From Granulibacter bethesdensis (GTDB lineage Bacteria; Pseudomonadota; Alphaproteobacteria; Acetobacterales; Acetobacteraceae): a DNA stretch of 64,000 nucleotides. This document shows positions 32,572 to 42,407 of this stretch, piece after piece (positions within the stretch are counted from its first letter, which is position 1; each line of letters starts with the position of its first letter). The position numbers and the translations under genes were made by a program. The notes beneath the pieces are model-generated. The model saw nothing but the letters and a program-made list of their open reading frames with translations, had not been told where the DNA came from and searched no databases. Location: the NCBI RefSeq assembly GCF_001889525.1, contig NZ_CP018192.1, forward strand, positions 620,001 through 684,000. Reading direction: 5' to 3'.

Positions 32572-32919
32572 ATGCCCAGGCGGGTCCTGACCGGGCGGGT
32601 GACCAGCGACAAGATGGACAAGACCGTTACGGTTCTTGTTGATCGGCGCATTATTCATCCGCTGTACAAGAAGTTTATTCGTAAATCCAAGAAGTATGCC
32701 GCGCATGACGAGGCGAATGAGTGCCGTGAAGGCGATATCGTTCGTATCGTTGAGTGCCCGCCGATCAGCAAGCGCAAGACCTGGGAAGTGGTCTGGCGTA
32801 ATGGGCATGTGCTGAGCACCGCCCATAAGGAAGCCATTGACGCTGCCGCGACCCAGATCGCGCATGCTGAGGCCTCCGGTGAGGCAGCCGCTGCGGCGGC
32901 CGAGCATCAGGGAGCCTGA
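32572..32919 (+). CDS. rpsQ: 30S ribosomal protein S17 with Ala-rich C-terminal tail
   Basis: A 115-residue S17, an OB-fold primary 16S binding protein. [20 protein letters not shown] and [20 protein letters not shown] are diagnostic. The family is usually about 80-90 residues. Here a tail of about 30 residues rich in Ala, Glu and His ([20 protein letters not shown]) follows the domain. GGAG precedes the ATG. rplN follows after 3 bases. Confidence 0.97.
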   Translation: MPRRVLTGRVTSDKMDKTVTVLVDRRIIHPLYKKFIRKSKKYAAHDEANECREGDIVRIVECPPISKRKTWEVVWRNGHVLSTAHKEAIDAAATQIAHAEASGEAAAAAAEHQGA

Positions 32920-32922
32920 TCG

Positions 32923-33291
32923 ATGATTCATCCCGAGACCAACCTGGAAGTCGCCGATAACAGCGGCGCGCGCCGGGTGCAGTGCATCAAGGTGCTGGGC
33001 GGTTCCAAGCGGAAGACCGCCTCGGTCGGCGATGTTATCGTCGTCTCCGTCAAGGAAGCCATTCCCCGTGGCAAGGTGAAGAAGGGCGACGTTCATCAGG
33101 CGGTGATCGTTCGTACCAGCTTCCCCGTGCGCCGCGCTGATGGCAGCGCGATCCGTTTCGACCGAAACGCGGCCGTGCTGATCAACAAGCAGCAGGAGCC
33201 GATCGGCACCCGTATTTTTGGGCCGGTGGTGCGCGAGCTGCGCGGTCGTAAGTTCATGAAGATCATCTCGCTCGCGCCTGAGGTGCTATAA
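32923..33291 (+). CDS. rplN: 50S ribosomal protein L14
   Basis: A 122-residue L14, located at the subunit interface and target of RsfS silencing. The start [20 protein letters not shown] and the conserved end [23 protein letters not shown] are diagnostic. In enteric bacteria it heads the spc operon; no promoter or leader is visible in the 3-base gap, so here it continues the S10 transcript. Its stop shares one base with the rplX start. Confidence 0.98.
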
Positions 33292-33611
33292 TGGCTGCGA
33301 AAATTCGCAAGGGCGACCAGGTGGTCGTCATCTCTGGCGAGGACAAGGGCAAGCGCGGTGAAGTGCTGCGCGTCATTCCTCGCGAGAATCGGGCCGTTGT
33401 GCGTGGTGTTGCGGTTGCCAAGCGGCATCTGAAGCCGCGTGGCATGGGGCAGCCCGGTGGTATTCAGGAACAGGAAGCGCCGGTGGCGATTTCCAACCTG
33501 ATGCTGGTCGACCCGAAGAGCGACAAACCCACCCGTGTGGGTTTCCGTATTCTGGATAATGGTAACAAGGTTCGTGTGGCGAAAGTCACCGGCCAGGTCA
33601 TCGAGAGCTGA
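33291..33611 (+). CDS. rplX: 50S ribosomal protein L24
   Basis: A 106-residue L24, an assembly initiator protein. The KOW motif is visible in [20 protein letters not shown] at the N-terminus, followed by [20 protein letters not shown]. It overlaps rplN by one base (TAATG) and precedes rplE by 11 bases. Confidence 0.98.
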
Positions 33612-33622
33612 GGGAGGGAGCG

Positions 33623-34186
33623 GTGAGCGAAAACCAGTCCAAGCCGCTGCCGCGGATGCAGCAGCGCTACAATGAGGTAGTGCGTGAGGCTCTGCTGAAA
33701 GAGTTCGGCTATAACAACCGGATGCGGGTGCCCCGGCTCCAGAAGATCGTCATCAATATGGGTGTCGGTGAAGCCGCGGCAGATCAGAAGAAGCTTGATT
33801 CCGCTGTTGCCGATCTGACCCTTATTGCCGGCCAGAAGCCGGTCAAGACGGTGGCGAAGAAGGCGATTGCCGGCTTCAAGATCCGTAAGGGCCTGCCGAT
33901 CGGTGCGAAGGTCACACTACGTAAGGCGCGTATGTACGAGTTCCTTGACCGCCTTGTGACGATTGCTCTTCCGCGTGTCCGCGACTTCCGCGGAATCACG
34001 GGTAAGGGCTTCGATGGGCGTGGGAACTTCGCCATGGGCCTGAAGGAACAGATCGTGTTTCCGGAAATCGTCTACGACAAGGTAGACGCGGTGCGTGGGA
34101 TGGACATCGTCTTCGTGACGACCGCCGAGACTGATGCGGAAGCCAAAGCACTGCTGAAGGCGTTCGATCTGCCGTTCGCGGCGTGA
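33623..34186 (+). CDS. rplE: 50S ribosomal protein L5
   Basis: A 187-residue L5, which binds 5S rRNA and contacts P-site tRNA. It uses a GTG start at 33623 with GGGAGG upstream (protein [20 protein letters not shown]). Conserved segments are [20 protein letters not shown] and the C-terminal [20 protein letters not shown] with [15 protein letters not shown] 91-base spacer with hairpins follows before rpsN. Confidence 0.98.
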   Translation: MSENQSKPLPRMQQRYNEVVREALLKEFGYNNRMRVPRLQKIVINMGVGEAAADQKKLDSAVADLTLIAGQKPVKTVAKKAIAGFKIRKGLPIGAKVTLRKARMYEFLDRLVTIALPRVRDFRGITGKGFDGRGNFAMGLKEQIVFPEIVYDKVDAVRGMDIVFVTTAETDAEAKALLKAFDLPFAA

Positions 34187-34192
34187 GCGGCT

Positions 34193-34210
34193 GGCACTCT
34201 GCGGAGTGCC
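34193..34210 (+). promoter_or_regulatory. Hairpin in rplE-rpsN spacer
   Basis: Perfect 7-bp stem GGCACTC/GAGTGCC with a 4-base loop, starting 7 bases after the rplE stop. A second small stem GTCGGG/CCCGAC occurs near 34238-34253. There is no T-run. The position inside the spc operon suggests processing or regulation. Confidence 0.5.
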
Positions 34211-34277
34211 GGTCATCTAAAAGTTTGTTGGAAAACCGTCGGGGAAGCCCGACAGGTTCCGGAGGGTGAAACAAGGC

Positions 34278-34583
34278 ATGGCCAAGACGTCTGCGGTCAA
34301 CCGGAATAAAATGCGGGAGCGTATGGCTTCCCGCGACAAGGCGAAGCGTGCTGCGCTGAAAGCGATCGTCATGGATCGCTCGCTGCCGGTGGAAGATCGG
34401 TTCGAGGCAACTCTGCGGCTGGCTCAGCTGCCGCGCAATGGCGCCGCTAATCGCGTGCGTCTGCGCTGCGAGCTGACGGGCCGTCCCCGTGCGAACTATC
34501 GCAAGTTCAAGCTGTGCCGCGTGGCGCTGCGTGACCTGGCCAGCTCCGGGCAGATCCCCGGCCTGGTCAAGGCGAGCTGGTAA
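34278..34583 (+). CDS. rpsN: 30S ribosomal protein S14
   Basis: A 101-residue S14 of the long, zinc-free (C-minus) type: no CxxC pairs are present. It starts [20 protein letters not shown] at 34278 with GGAGGG upstream; a GTG at 34266 in the same frame overlaps that Shine-Dalgarno. The C-terminal core [20 protein letters not shown] followed by IPGLVKASW is diagnostic. Confidence 0.97.
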   Translation: MAKTSAVNRNKMRERMASRDKAKRAALKAIVMDRSLPVEDRFEATLRLAQLPRNGAANRVRLRCELTGRPRANYRKFKLCRVALRDLASSGQIPGLVKASW

Positions 34584-34594
34584 GGAGCCGGATC

Positions 34595-34993
34595 ATGCAG
34601 CTTTCTGATCCGTTGGGCGATCTGCTCACACGTATCCGCAACGCGCAGCGTAGCCGTCACGCCACCTGCGTGTCCCCTGCTTCCAAGCTTCGTGCCAATG
34701 TGCTCGAAGCCCTGAAGCGTGAGGGTTATATCCGTGGTTATACCTCGGAAGAACTTCGCCCGGGTATTTCCCAGCTCCGCGTTGAGCTGAAATACAATGA
34801 TGGCGAACCGGTGATCAAGGAGATCACGCGCGTGTCCAAGCCGGGCCGCCGTGTGTATTCCAAGATCAAGGAATTGCCGCGCGTCTATGCAGGGCTGGGT
34901 GTTTCCATCCTGTCCACACCGCGTGGTGTGTTGAGCGACAATGAGGCCCGCGCTGCCAATGTTGGCGGCGAAGTCCTCTGCCGCGTGTTCTAA
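34595..34993 (+). CDS. rpsH: 30S ribosomal protein S8
   Basis: A 132-residue S8, a primary 16S rRNA binding protein and, in enteric bacteria, translational repressor of the spc operon. [20 protein letters not shown] and the C-terminal [20 protein letters not shown] are diagnostic. The Shine-Dalgarno GGAG precedes the ATG by 7 bases. Confidence 0.98.
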   Translation: MQLSDPLGDLLTRIRNAQRSRHATCVSPASKLRANVLEALKREGYIRGYTSEELRPGISQLRVELKYNDGEPVIKEITRVSKPGRRVYSKIKELPRVYAGLGVSILSTPRGVLSDNEARAANVGGEVLCRVF

Positions 34994-35008
34994 GGGGGAG
35001 GGCGAGAC

Positions 35009-35542
35009 ATGTCACGCGTTGGCAAATATCCCGTCGAGATCCCGCAGGGCGTGCAGGTGGCAATCGCCAACAACGTTCTGACGGCGAAGGGCAAGCTGGG
35101 AGAACTCTCCCTGCCTCTGACCGATCTGGTGGATACCACCGTCGAAGGCAATCAGGTGAAAGTTGCCCCCCGGGGTAATGATCGTCGTGCCCGTATGATG
35201 TGGGGTACCACCCGTGCGCTGGTCGCGAATATGGTGAAGGGGGTTTCCACGGGCTATGTTCGCTCTCTGGAAATCAACGGCACCGGCTATCGCGCCGCCG
35301 TGCAGGGCAATGCACTGGTTCTGAATCTGGGTTACTCGCACGACATCACTTATCCGGTTCCGGCCGGTATCAAGATCACCACGCCGCGTCCAACGGCCGT
35401 GACGATCGAGGGTGTCGACAAGCGTCTGGTTGGACAGGTCGCTTCTGAGCTTCGTCAGCTGCGTCTGCCTGAGCCGTATAAGGGCAAGGGCGTCCGCTAC
35501 GACAATGAAGAGATCCGTCGCAAGGAAGGTAAGAAGAAGTAA
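35009..35542 (+). CDS. rplF: 50S ribosomal protein L6
   Basis: A 177-residue L6, two homologous domains near the factor-binding site. [20 protein letters not shown] starts the protein. The C-terminal signature [20 protein letters not shown] followed by GKKK is diagnostic. rplR begins one base after the stop. Confidence 0.98.
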   Translation: MSRVGKYPVEIPQGVQVAIANNVLTAKGKLGELSLPLTDLVDTTVEGNQVKVAPRGNDRRARMMWGTTRALVANMVKGVSTGYVRSLEINGTGYRAAVQGNALVLNLGYSHDITYPVPAGIKITTPRPTAVTIEGVDKRLVGQVASELRQLRLPEPYKGKGVRYDNEEIRRKEGKKK

Positions 35543-35543
35543 G

Positions 35544-35903
35544 ATGCCGAGCATCGATCTTCAGGAGCGTCGGAAACAGCGTCTGCGTTTCCAGCTCCGC
35601 GCCAAGGCCAATGGCCGCCCGCGCTTGTCCGTGTTCCGTTCTGGCCGGCATATTTATGCTCAGGTGATCGACGATGCTGCCGGCCGTACGCTGGCTGCCG
35701 CGTCTTCACTGGAGAAGACGCTGCGTGAGCAGCTTCGCAGCGGTGCCGACCGTGAGGCCGCCTCCGCCGTTGGCAAGCTGATCGCCGAGCGTGCCCAGGC
35801 CGCCGGGGTGTCTGCCGTGGTCTTCGACCGTGGCTCCTATCTGTATCACGGTCGCGTCAAGGCGCTGGCCGAAGCCGCCCGCGAAGGCGGGCTGGCCTTC
35901 TAA
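35544..35903 (+). CDS. rplR: 50S ribosomal protein L18
   Basis: A 119-residue L18, which binds 5S rRNA. It starts [20 protein letters not shown] at 35544; the frame is open back into rplF but coupling at the rplF stop fixes the start. Conserved segments are [20 protein letters not shown] and the end [20 protein letters not shown]. Confidence 0.97.
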   Translation: MPSIDLQERRKQRLRFQLRAKANGRPRLSVFRSGRHIYAQVIDDAAGRTLAAASSLEKTLREQLRSGADREAASAVGKLIAERAQAAGVSAVVFDRGSYLYHGRVKALAEAAREGGLAF

Positions 35904-35914
35904 GGGGACCAACT

Positions 35915-36487
35915 ATGGCACGTGAACCCAGGGAAGGTCGTGGCGGTCGCGAGCGCGAGGCCGACGATATCATTGATAAACTGGTGACGATCAACCGCGT
36001 CGCGAAAGTGGTGAAGGGCGGCCGTCGTTTCGCTTTCGCCGCTCTGGTTGTCGTGGGTGACCAGAAAGGCCGGGTCGGTTACGGGGCGGGTAAGGCACGT
36101 GAAGTGCCGGAAGCCATCCGCAAGGCGACCGAGCGCGCGAAGCGCAGCATGATCCGCGTTCCGATGAAGGAAGGCCGCACGCTGCATCATGACGTGTATG
36201 GTCATTTTGGAGCGGGTAAGGTGGTGCTTCGCAGCGCTACAGCCGGTACCGGCATCATCGCAGGCGGCCCCATGCGCGCCGTCTTCGAAAGCCTCGGTAT
36301 CGGCGACGTCGTGGCAAAGAGCCTCGGCAGCCGTAACCCGCATAACATGGTAAAGGCGACGTTTGCCGCCCTGGAACGCTGCTCGAGCCCGCGCTCTGTT
36401 GCGTCCCGTCGTGGCAAGAAAGTCTCCGATATCCTCGGTCGCCGTGAACCGGTCGCCGGGCAGGAAGGGGAAGAGGCTCATGCCTAA
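35915..36487 (+). CDS. rpsE: 30S ribosomal protein S5
   Basis: A 190-residue S5, part of the mRNA entry channel and translational fidelity centre. The double-stranded-RNA-like N-domain includes [20 protein letters not shown] and [20 protein letters not shown]. The C-domain has [19 protein letters not shown]. Its last 8 bases overlap the rpmD start. Confidence 0.98.
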   Translation: MAREPREGRGGREREADDIIDKLVTINRVAKVVKGGRRFAFAALVVVGDQKGRVGYGAGKAREVPEAIRKATERAKRSMIRVPMKEGRTLHHDVYGHFGAGKVVLRSATAGTGIIAGGPMRAVFESLGIGDVVAKSLGSRNPHNMVKATFAALERCSSPRSVASRRGKKVSDILGRREPVAGQEGEEAHA

Positions 36488-36671
36488 GCTCCGCGTTACG
36501 CAGATCGCCTCCGTGGCCGGGCGTAAGCCGGGCCAGAAGGAGACATTGATCGGTCTCGGCCTGAACAAGATCGGGCGCACCCGCGTTCTGGAGGATACTC
36601 CCTCCATCCGTGGGATGACCCGCAAGGTGGCCCACCTTATCCAGGTGGAGGAAACCAATGAAGCTGAATGA
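36480..36671 (+). CDS. rpmD: 50S ribosomal protein L30
   Basis: A 63-residue L30. The start [20 protein letters not shown] at 36480 lies inside the rpsE coding end. The conserved core is [20 protein letters not shown] followed by [15 protein letters not shown]. Both ends overlap neighbours (8 bases with rpsE, 14 with rplO), indicating strong translational coupling. Confidence 0.97.
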   Translation: MPKLRVTQIASVAGRKPGQKETLIGLGLNKIGRTRVLEDTPSIRGMTRKVAHLIQVEETNEAE

Positions 36672-37140
36672 ACTGCGCGATAACCATGGCGCACGTCCGA
36701 AATCCAAGCGTCTTGGCCGTGGTATCGGCTCCGGTAAGGGTAAAACCTCCGGTAAAGGCGTGAAGGGTCAGAAGGCACGTGAAGGTGTTTCGCTGAACGG
36801 GTTCGAGGGCGGTCAGCTCCCGATCTATCGTCGTTTGCCGAAGCGTGGCTTCGTCAATATTTTCCGCAAGGAATATGCGCCGCTGAATATCGGCACCCTG
36901 AATGATGCGATCGAAGCCGGTCGCGTCGATGCCAGCCAGGAAATCACCGAGGACGCCCTGCGCGCCGCGGGTCTGGTCCGTGGTGGCAAGGTTGCGGGTG
37001 TTCGTCTGCTGGCCCGTGGTGAGATCACCCGTGCGGTGAAGATCACTGTGGCCGGTGCCTCTGCTGCGGCTCGCGCCGCGGTGGAGCAGGCAGGCGGCAG
37101 CATCACCACAACCGTGGTGGCGGAAGCTGCGGAAGCCTGA
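36658..37140 (+). CDS. rplO: 50S ribosomal protein L15
   Basis: A 160-residue L15, a late assembly protein. [20 protein letters not shown] followed by [20 protein letters not shown] is diagnostic. Its start lies within the last codons of rpmD. It is followed by an unusually long, structured 227-base spacer before secY. Confidence 0.98.
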   Translation: MKLNELRDNHGARPKSKRLGRGIGSGKGKTSGKGVKGQKAREGVSLNGFEGGQLPIYRRLPKRGFVNIFRKEYAPLNIGTLNDAIEAGRVDASQEITEDALRAAGLVRGGKVAGVRLLARGEITRAVKITVAGASAAARAAVEQAGGSITTTVVAEAAEA

Positions 37141-37149
37141 TCAGGACGT

Positions 37150-37193
37150 TCTCCTCTTTTTCTTCCAGTCAACGGGAATGGTAAAAGAGGAGA
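37150..37193 (+). promoter_or_regulatory. Hairpin masking a Shine-Dalgarno in rplO-secY spacer
   Basis: Perfect 11-bp arms TCTCCTCTTTT (37150-37160) and AAAAGAGGAGA (37183-37193) with a 22-base loop. The right arm contains GAGGAG, which lies 9 bases before an ATG at 37202 that opens a 9-codon frame. The structure would hide that ribosome-binding site. Confidence 0.5.
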
Positions 37194-37201
37194 CATCTCT
37201 G

Positions 37202-37231
37202 ATGGATGACTCGCTTGTCAGCAAACGCTGA
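37202..37231 (+). CDS. Putative 9-residue leader peptide upstream of secY
   Basis: ATG at 37202 opens the frame MDDSLVSKR followed by TGA. A GAGGAG Shine-Dalgarno lies 9 bases upstream, inside a hairpin arm, and a long hairpin (37245-37275) begins 13 bases after the stop. Its geometry resembles a regulatory leader ORF, but frames this short arise by chance. Speculative. Confidence 0.25.
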   Translation: MDDSLVSKR

Positions 37232-37244
37232 TCGAACGATATAT

Positions 37245-37275
37245 GTGGCGCCTTCCGCCCTGCGGTTGGCGCCAC
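37245..37275 (+). promoter_or_regulatory. Long nested hairpin upstream of secY
   Basis: Outer arms GTGGCGCC (37245-37252) and GGCGCCAC (37268-37275) and inner arms CCGC and GCGG are separated by symmetric TT/TT internal mismatches, with a 3-base loop CCT. No T-run follows. It ends about 90 bases before the secY ATG. Confidence 0.6.
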
Positions 37276-37367
37276 AGTCCTGAAAAGGGGCCTGTTACAG
37301 CGCGCTGGAGCCAGGAACTGATCAGCCAGCGTGCTTATTGATCGCCTGACCACAGGGGGAAAGTCTC

Positions 37368-38711
37368 ATGGCCTCGGCGGCCGAGCAGCTCGCTTCTAAT
37401 TTCAATCTCAGCACCTTCTCCAAGGCGACCGAGCTTAAAAAGCGGATATGGTTTACCCTTGCGGCGCTGATCGTTTATCGCATCGGCACCTATGTTCCAG
37501 TGCCGGGGGTCGATGCCTCTGTCATCGGTGATATGTTTAACCAGCAGGGTGGCGGCATCCTGGGCATGTTCGACATGTTCTCGGGCGGTGCGCTCAGCCG
37601 TATGACCGTGTTTGCGCTGAACATCATGCCTTATATCAGCGCCAGCATCATCGTTCAGTTGCTGACAGCGGCGGTCCCTTCGCTGGAAGCCCTCAAGAAA
37701 GAGGGTGAGAGCGGTCGGCGCAAGATGAACGAATATACCCGTTACCTCACTGTTCTGATCGCATTGCTGCAATCCTATGGTATCGCCGCGGGGCTGGAGG
37801 GAATGCAGGGACCGCATGGTGCTGCGGTGATCGATCCAGGCTGGTTTTTCCGCCTGTCATGTGTGGTGACGCTGGTCGGTGGAACAATGTTCCTGATGTG
37901 GCTGGGCGAGCAGATTACGGCTCGCGGCGTGGGGAATGGTATTTCGCTGATTATTTTTGCGGGTATTGTCGCTAATCTACCTCATGCGCTCGGCAATCTG
38001 CTGCAGATGAGCCGCAATAATGCGCTGTCTCTGCCGTCTTTGCTGGCTGTGATGGTCATTGCCGTCGCAGTGATTGCCTTTGTTGTCTTTATGGAGCGTG
38101 CCCAGCGGCGTGTGGTGGTGCAGTACCCCAAGCGTCAGGTCGGAAATCGCATGTTCGGTGGCGACAGCACGCATATGCCGCTGAAGGTCAATACCGCGAA
38201 TGTGATACCCCCGATTTTCGCCAGTTCCCTGTTGCTGATTCCGGCGACGATTGCCGGTTTCTCAAAGAATTCGGGCAATGGCTGGCTAAGCTGGCTGTCC
38301 GGACAGCTGGGACATGGGCAGCCTATCTATATGCTGCTTTATGCCGGGCTGATCATCTTCTTCTCCTATTTCTATACGGCGGTTGTGTTCAATCCGCAGG
38401 AGACGGCAGATAATCTGAAGAAAAATGGCGGCTTCATTCCTGGTATTCGGCCGGGTAAGGCGACGGCTGATTATTTCGATCGTATTCTGACCAGGCTGAC
38501 GACGGTGGGTGCGATTTATCTGGTGATTGTTTGTTTGCTGCCGGAATTTCTGATCAGCAAGTTCGGTGTGCCATTCTATTTCGGCGGCACCAGCCTGATG
38601 ATCGTCGTGTCCGTCACGATGGATACCGTGACCCAGATTCAGTCTCATTTGCTGGCGCATCAGTACGAAGGTCTGATTCGTCGTGCACGTACAAAAGGAA
38701 AAGGCCGATGA
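37368..38711 (+). CDS. secY: Preprotein translocase subunit SecY
   Basis: A 447-residue, ten-helix pore subunit of the SecYEG translocon in the inner membrane. It starts [20 protein letters not shown], with TM1 near residues 25-45 ([21 protein letters not shown]). [11 protein letters not shown]-like (here [16 protein letters not shown]) and the cytoplasmic loop [20 protein letters not shown] are typical. The C-terminal tail [20 protein letters not shown] is conserved. AGGGGGA precedes the ATG. Its stop overlaps the adk start by 4 bases (ATGA). Confidence 0.98.
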   Translation: MASAAEQLASNFNLSTFSKATELKKRIWFTLAALIVYRIGTYVPVPGVDASVIGDMFNQQGGGILGMFDMFSGGALSRMTVFALNIMPYISASIIVQLLTAAVPSLEALKKEGESGRRKMNEYTRYLTVLIALLQSYGIAAGLEGMQGPHGAAVIDPGWFFRLSCVVTLVGGTMFLMWLGEQITARGVGNGISLIIFAGIVANLPHALGNLLQMSRNNALSLPSLLAVMVIAVAVIAFVVFMERAQRRVVVQYPKRQVGNRMFGGDSTHMPLKVNTANVIPPIFASSLLLIPATIAGFSKNSGNGWLSWLSGQLGHGQPIYMLLYAGLIIFFSYFYTAVVFNPQETADNLKKNGGFIPGIRPGKATADYFDRILTRLTTVGAIYLVIVCLLPEFLISKFGVPFYFGGTSLMIVVSVTMDTVTQIQSHLLAHQYEGLIRRARTKGKGR

Positions 38712-39388
38712 GCAAACGTCTCAACCTGATCCTGCTCGGTCCGCCGGGTGCCGGCAAAGGGACGCAGGCAAAGCGTTTGCAGGATAAGCACGGCATTGCG
38801 CAGATCAGCACAGGGGACATGCTCCGTGCTGAGGTTGCGGCTGGCAGTGAGATCGGCCAGCGCGCCAAGGCGATTATGGAAAGCGGCGCCCTGATGCCGG
38901 ACGATGTCATCATCGACATGTTGGCCGGACGGATCGGCCAGCCTGATTGCGCGAACGGCTTTATTCTGGACGGTTTTCCGCGCACGGTTCCGCAGGCGGA
39001 AGCGCTTGATGAGATGCTGACCCGTAAAGCGCTTGAGTTGTCAGCTGTTATTGAACTCGCGGTGGATGACGCGGCTCTGGTTGATCGCATCGCCGGGCGC
39101 TTCACATGCAGCAAATGCGGCACTGGTTACCACGATACGTTCAAGCCGACGGCGGAAGCGGGCGTGTGCGATCAGTGCGGGAGTACAGAGTTCGTTCGTC
39201 GGGCAGATGATAACAGAGAGACGGTTGTCGCTCGTCTGGAAGCATATCACCGTCAGACAGCACCGATTCTCCCTTATTATAAGGCGCAGGGCCGCCTGCG
39301 TTCTGTTGATGGCATGGCGGATATGGACACTGTCACCAAGGATATCGAATCGATTCTTGATGATGTGGCGCAGCCTGCGCGCGCCTGA
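38708..39388 (+). CDS. adk: Adenylate kinase (zinc-type LID)
   Basis: A 226-residue adenylate kinase interconverting ATP + AMP and 2 ADP. It starts [20 protein letters not shown] at 38708, coupled to secY by an ATGA overlap. The P-loop [10 protein letters not shown] is near residue 11, and the NMP-binding region [11 protein letters not shown] follows. DGFPRT lies near 85. The long LID domain has four cysteines in CSKCGTG and VCDQCGS, marking the structural zinc form common in alphaproteobacteria and Gram-positives. An open frame upstream inside secY is not used. Confidence 0.97.
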   Translation: MSKRLNLILLGPPGAGKGTQAKRLQDKHGIAQISTGDMLRAEVAAGSEIGQRAKAIMESGALMPDDVIIDMLAGRIGQPDCANGFILDGFPRTVPQAEALDEMLTRKALELSAVIELAVDDAALVDRIAGRFTCSKCGTGYHDTFKPTAEAGVCDQCGSTEFVRRADDNRETVVARLEAYHRQTAPILPYYKAQGRLRSVDGMADMDTVTKDIESILDDVAQPARA

Positions 39389-39415
39389 TTCCTGCATTTT
39401 TTGATACTGCAACAG

Positions 39416-39456
39416 GAGCGTTAGCCCCTTGAGAGGTGGGGCTGGCGCTCTTATTG
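39416..39456 (+). terminator. Terminator after adk
   Basis: A 13-bp stem GAGCGTTAGCCCC/GGGGCTGGCGCTC with two G-U pairs and a 9-base loop, followed by TTATTG. The T-tract is short, so strength is moderate. It closes the S10-spc transcript. Confidence 0.7.
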
Positions 39457-39572
39457 TATGTATAGCAATGACCAGGGTGACTGGATCAGGTTCTGTCCGC
39501 CGGCATGCAGTATGCGCATGGTTGCCGCTTGACATATGAGCATGCGGCTCACGCGAAGTTGATCTGTTATCG

Positions 39573-39600
39573 TTGACTCATTCAGCAGGGTCGCTATAAG
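39573..39600 (+). promoter_or_regulatory. Strong promoter of rpsM-rpsK-rpoA-rplQ operon
   Basis: TTGACT (39573-39578), a 16-base spacer, then TATAAG (39595-39600), the best promoter match in the window. It lies about 155 bases upstream of the rpsM GTG. A second TTGACA occurs at 39529 without a good -10. Confidence 0.75.
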
Positions 39601-39754
39601 TCCCGCCTCTGGCCGTGCTCGAGGGATCGGGCGCGCCTAATCGAATCATTTCATGACGCGACGCGGCCCGCATGGCGGATCACCCGGCGCATCGTTCACT
39701 GTTCCTTCCTGACTATCCGTGGAAGGGGCAGCGGCTAACATGGAGAGGCGTAGC

Positions 39755-40132
39755 GTGGCGCGTATTGCCGGCGTAAACATTCCGACCAACAAGCGCGTGG
39801 CGATCAGCCTGCGTTATATCTATGGCATTGGTCCTGCTCAGGCGCAGAAAATCTGCACCGAGCTGTCGATCCCGGACGAGCGCCGGGTGAACCAGTTGAG
39901 CGATGACGAGATCCTGCGTATCCGCGAGCTGATTGATCGTGAATATCGCGTGGAGGGTGACCTCCGTCGCGAAGTTGCGATGAACATCAAGCGGCTGATG
40001 GATCTGGGCTGCTATCGTGGCCTGCGTCATCGTCGTGGCCTGCCGGTGCGCGGTCAGCGCACGCACACGAATGCCCGTACCCGTAAGGGCAAGGCCGTGG
40101 CGATTGCCGGTAAGAAGAAGGTCACCCGTTAA
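39755..40132 (+). CDS. rpsM: 30S ribosomal protein S13
   Basis: A 125-residue S13, a 30S head protein contacting the P-site tRNA and the 50S subunit (bridge B1). The best start is GTG at 39755, giving [20 protein letters not shown], with GGAGAGG ending 6 bases upstream. Longer frames from 39719 or an ATG at 39740 add residues (MERRSV) not found in the family. The conserved C-terminal [20 protein letters not shown] followed by TRKGK is complete. It begins the alpha operon. Confidence 0.96.
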   Translation: MARIAGVNIPTNKRVAISLRYIYGIGPAQAQKICTELSIPDERRVNQLSDDEILRIRELIDREYRVEGDLRREVAMNIKRLMDLGCYRGLRHRRGLPVRGQRTHTNARTRKGKAVAIAGKKKVTR

Positions 40133-40188
40133 GGCTTCGGCCTTTCCGGCGCTTTTCCGTTCGACAGACAGCTCAGGATCACCTCATT

Positions 40189-40584
40189 ATGGCTCGTAAT
40201 GCCACCTCTTCGCGTCCCCGTAAAAAGGAACGCAAGAATATCTCTTCCGGCGTGGCGCATGTTGCCGCGACCTTCAATAACACGATGATCACGATCAGCG
40301 ATGCCCAGGGCAACGCGATCGCTTGGTCCTCGGCCGGTGCGCAGGGCTTCAAGGGAAGCCGCAAGTCCACCCCGTATGCGGCGCAGGTCGCGGCGGAAGA
40401 CGCAGGCCGTAAAGCACGCGAACACGGCATGGAGACGTTGGAGATCGAAGTGAGCGGTCCTGGCTCAGGACGCGAAAGTGCCCTTCGTGCGCTGCAGGCT
40501 GTCGGCTTTGCGATCACCGCGATCCGCGATACCACGCCGATCCCGCATAACGGTTGCCGTCCTCGGAAGCGTCGCCGCGTCTGA
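40189..40584 (+). CDS. rpsK: 30S ribosomal protein S11
   Basis: A 131-residue S11, in the 30S platform facing the mRNA exit and E site. Diagnostic segments are [40 protein letters not shown] and the C-terminal [18 protein letters not shown]. The 56-base gap to rpsM has no clear signal. Confidence 0.98.
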   Translation: MARNATSSRPRKKERKNISSGVAHVAATFNNTMITISDAQGNAIAWSSAGAQGFKGSRKSTPYAAQVAAEDAGRKAREHGMETLEIEVSGPGSGRESALRALQAVGFAITAIRDTTPIPHNGCRPRKRRRV

Positions 40585-40698
40585 GACGCAAGCGACAATT
40601 GTCCCGGACAATACGATCCGGGGTGGATCCAGCCGGCATTGGCGTGAGGGACGATGTTCCCGTCAGTGTCGGCCTAACCTTTTGACAAGAGGCGAAGC

Positions 40699-41718
40699 GT
40701 GGTCATCCAGAGGAACTGGCAATCTCTGATCAAGCCGGAAAAGCTCGATGTGGAGCCCGGCAACGAGCCGTCGCGTATCGCGACCATCGTGGCGGAGCCG
40801 CTGGAGCGCGGCTTCGGCATGACGCTCGGTAACGCCATCCGTCGCATCCTGCTGTCATCCCTGCAGGGTGCGGCCGTGACGGCTGTGCAGATTGACGGTG
40901 TGCTGCATGAATTCTCGTCTGTCGCCGGTGTGCGTGAAGACGTTACGGATATCGTCCTGAACATCAAGCAGCTCGCCCTTCGCATGCATGGCGAAGGCCC
41001 GAAGCGCATGATGCTGACGGCAACTGGCCCGGGCGAAGTTACGGCCGGCCAGATTCAGGCCGGTCATGACATTGAGATCATGAACCCTGATCTCGTCCTC
41101 TGCACGCTGGATGACGGCGTGAAGCTGGGCATGGAGTTCACGGTCAATCTCGGCAAGGGCTATGTCCCTGCCAGCCAGAACCGGCAGGAAGACAGCCCGA
41201 TTGGTCTGATCCCGATCGACGCTATCTATTCCCCCGTTCGCCGCGTGTCCTACAAGGTGGAGCCGACCCGCGTCGGTCAGGTCACCGATTATGACAAGCT
41301 GCTGCTGACGGTTGAAACCAATGGTGCGGTGACTCCGGAAGATTCGGTGGCTCTGGCCGCCCGTATTCTTCAGGACCAGCTTCAGCTCTTCATCAACTTC
41401 GAAGAGCCACAGCAGGTCCGCCACGATGAACCGCAAGACGATCTGCCGTTCAATCGCAATCTGCTGCGGAAGGTGGATGAGCTCGAACTCTCGGTTCGCA
41501 GCGCCAACTGCCTCAAGAACGACAATATCGTCTATATCGGCGATTTGGTGCAGAAATCCGAACAGGAAATGCTGCGCACCCCGAATTTCGGGCGCAAGTC
41601 GCTGAACGAGATCAAGGAAGTCCTTGCCAATATGGGGCTTTCTCTTGGCATGAGTGTGTCGGGCTGGCCGCCGGAAAATATTGAAGATCTGGCCAAGCGG
41701 TTGGAAGAACCCTTCTGA
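40699..41718 (+). CDS. rpoA: RNA polymerase alpha subunit
   Basis: A 339-residue alpha subunit. It starts from GTG at 40699 ([20 protein letters not shown]). The N-terminal domain contains [20 protein letters not shown], which dimerises and nucleates core assembly. The C-terminal domain, which binds UP elements and activators, contains [20 protein letters not shown] and [20 protein letters not shown]. Length is normal for alphaproteobacteria. Confidence 0.98.
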   Translation: MVIQRNWQSLIKPEKLDVEPGNEPSRIATIVAEPLERGFGMTLGNAIRRILLSSLQGAAVTAVQIDGVLHEFSSVAGVREDVTDIVLNIKQLALRMHGEGPKRMMLTATGPGEVTAGQIQAGHDIEIMNPDLVLCTLDDGVKLGMEFTVNLGKGYVPASQNRQEDSPIGLIPIDAIYSPVRRVSYKVEPTRVGQVTDYDKLLLTVETNGAVTPEDSVALAARILQDQLQLFINFEEPQQVRHDEPQDDLPFNRNLLRKVDELELSVRSANCLKNDNIVYIGDLVQKSEQEMLRTPNFGRKSLNEIKEVLANMGLSLGMSVSGWPPENIEDLAKRLEEPF

Positions 41719-41876
41719 TAACCGCCTTTTGACAAGACCGCGTCCGGTTCCGGTTTTCTGCCCTGCAAAAACAGGGGTCAAAAAACAGGTGCGCCGAGGC
41801 GCCCAACAGAGATATAGGGCGTCCCCCGTAGCCGCGATGAGCGGTAACGGGGAGCGTTCTCAGGAGATCGAAGACT

Positions 41877-42293
41877 ATGCGCCATGGTATTGCCGGCCGG
41901 AAGCTCGGCGTTACGTCCAGCCACAGGCAGGCCATGTTCCGCAACATGGCCGTTGCCCTTATCAAGCACGAGCAGATCACGACGACGCTCCCGAAGGCGA
42001 AGGAACTTCGTCCGGTTGCCGAGAAGCTGATCACTCTTGGCAAGCGCGGCGGTCTGCATGCACGCCGTCAGGCTTATGCCCAGCTGCGTGACGAAGTGAT
42101 CGTTACCAAGCTCTTCAGCGCGATCGCTGAGCGCTACAAGGCCCGTCAGGGTGGTTACACCCGTGTTCTGAAGGCAGGCGTTCGCTATGGCGATGCCGCT
42201 TCCATGGCGGTCATTGAGCTGGTTGATCGCGATGTTTCTGCCAAGGGGCAAGATAGCGGCCCCCGCCCGGAACGCGACGAAACTGAGGAATAA
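41877..42293 (+). CDS. rplQ: 50S ribosomal protein L17
   Basis: A 138-residue L17, near the tunnel exit. [20 protein letters not shown] and [17 protein letters not shown] are diagnostic. The C-terminus is acidic (RPERDETEE). It closes the alpha operon. The 158-base gap from rpoA has no recognisable promoter. Confidence 0.98.
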   Translation: MRHGIAGRKLGVTSSHRQAMFRNMAVALIKHEQITTTLPKAKELRPVAEKLITLGKRGGLHARRQAYAQLRDEVIVTKLFSAIAERYKARQGGYTRVLKAGVRYGDAASMAVIELVDRDVSAKGQDSGPRPERDETEE

Positions 42294-42340
42294 GCCTTTC
42301 GTTTTTGAGAAACGATGCACTGATCTGGATAGACGACAGG

Positions 42341-42366
42341 CCCCTGGAGCAATCCGGGGGTTTTTC
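42341..42366 (+). terminator. Terminator after rplQ
   Basis: Stem CCCCTGG/CCGGGGG (one G-U pair) with a 6-base loop, followed by TTTTTCGTTT. Intrinsic terminator of the alpha operon. Confidence 0.85.
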
Positions 42367-42407
42367 GTTTGTTGATCCCTGTCATGAAAGCTTAAGCCGG
42401 GCAGCCG

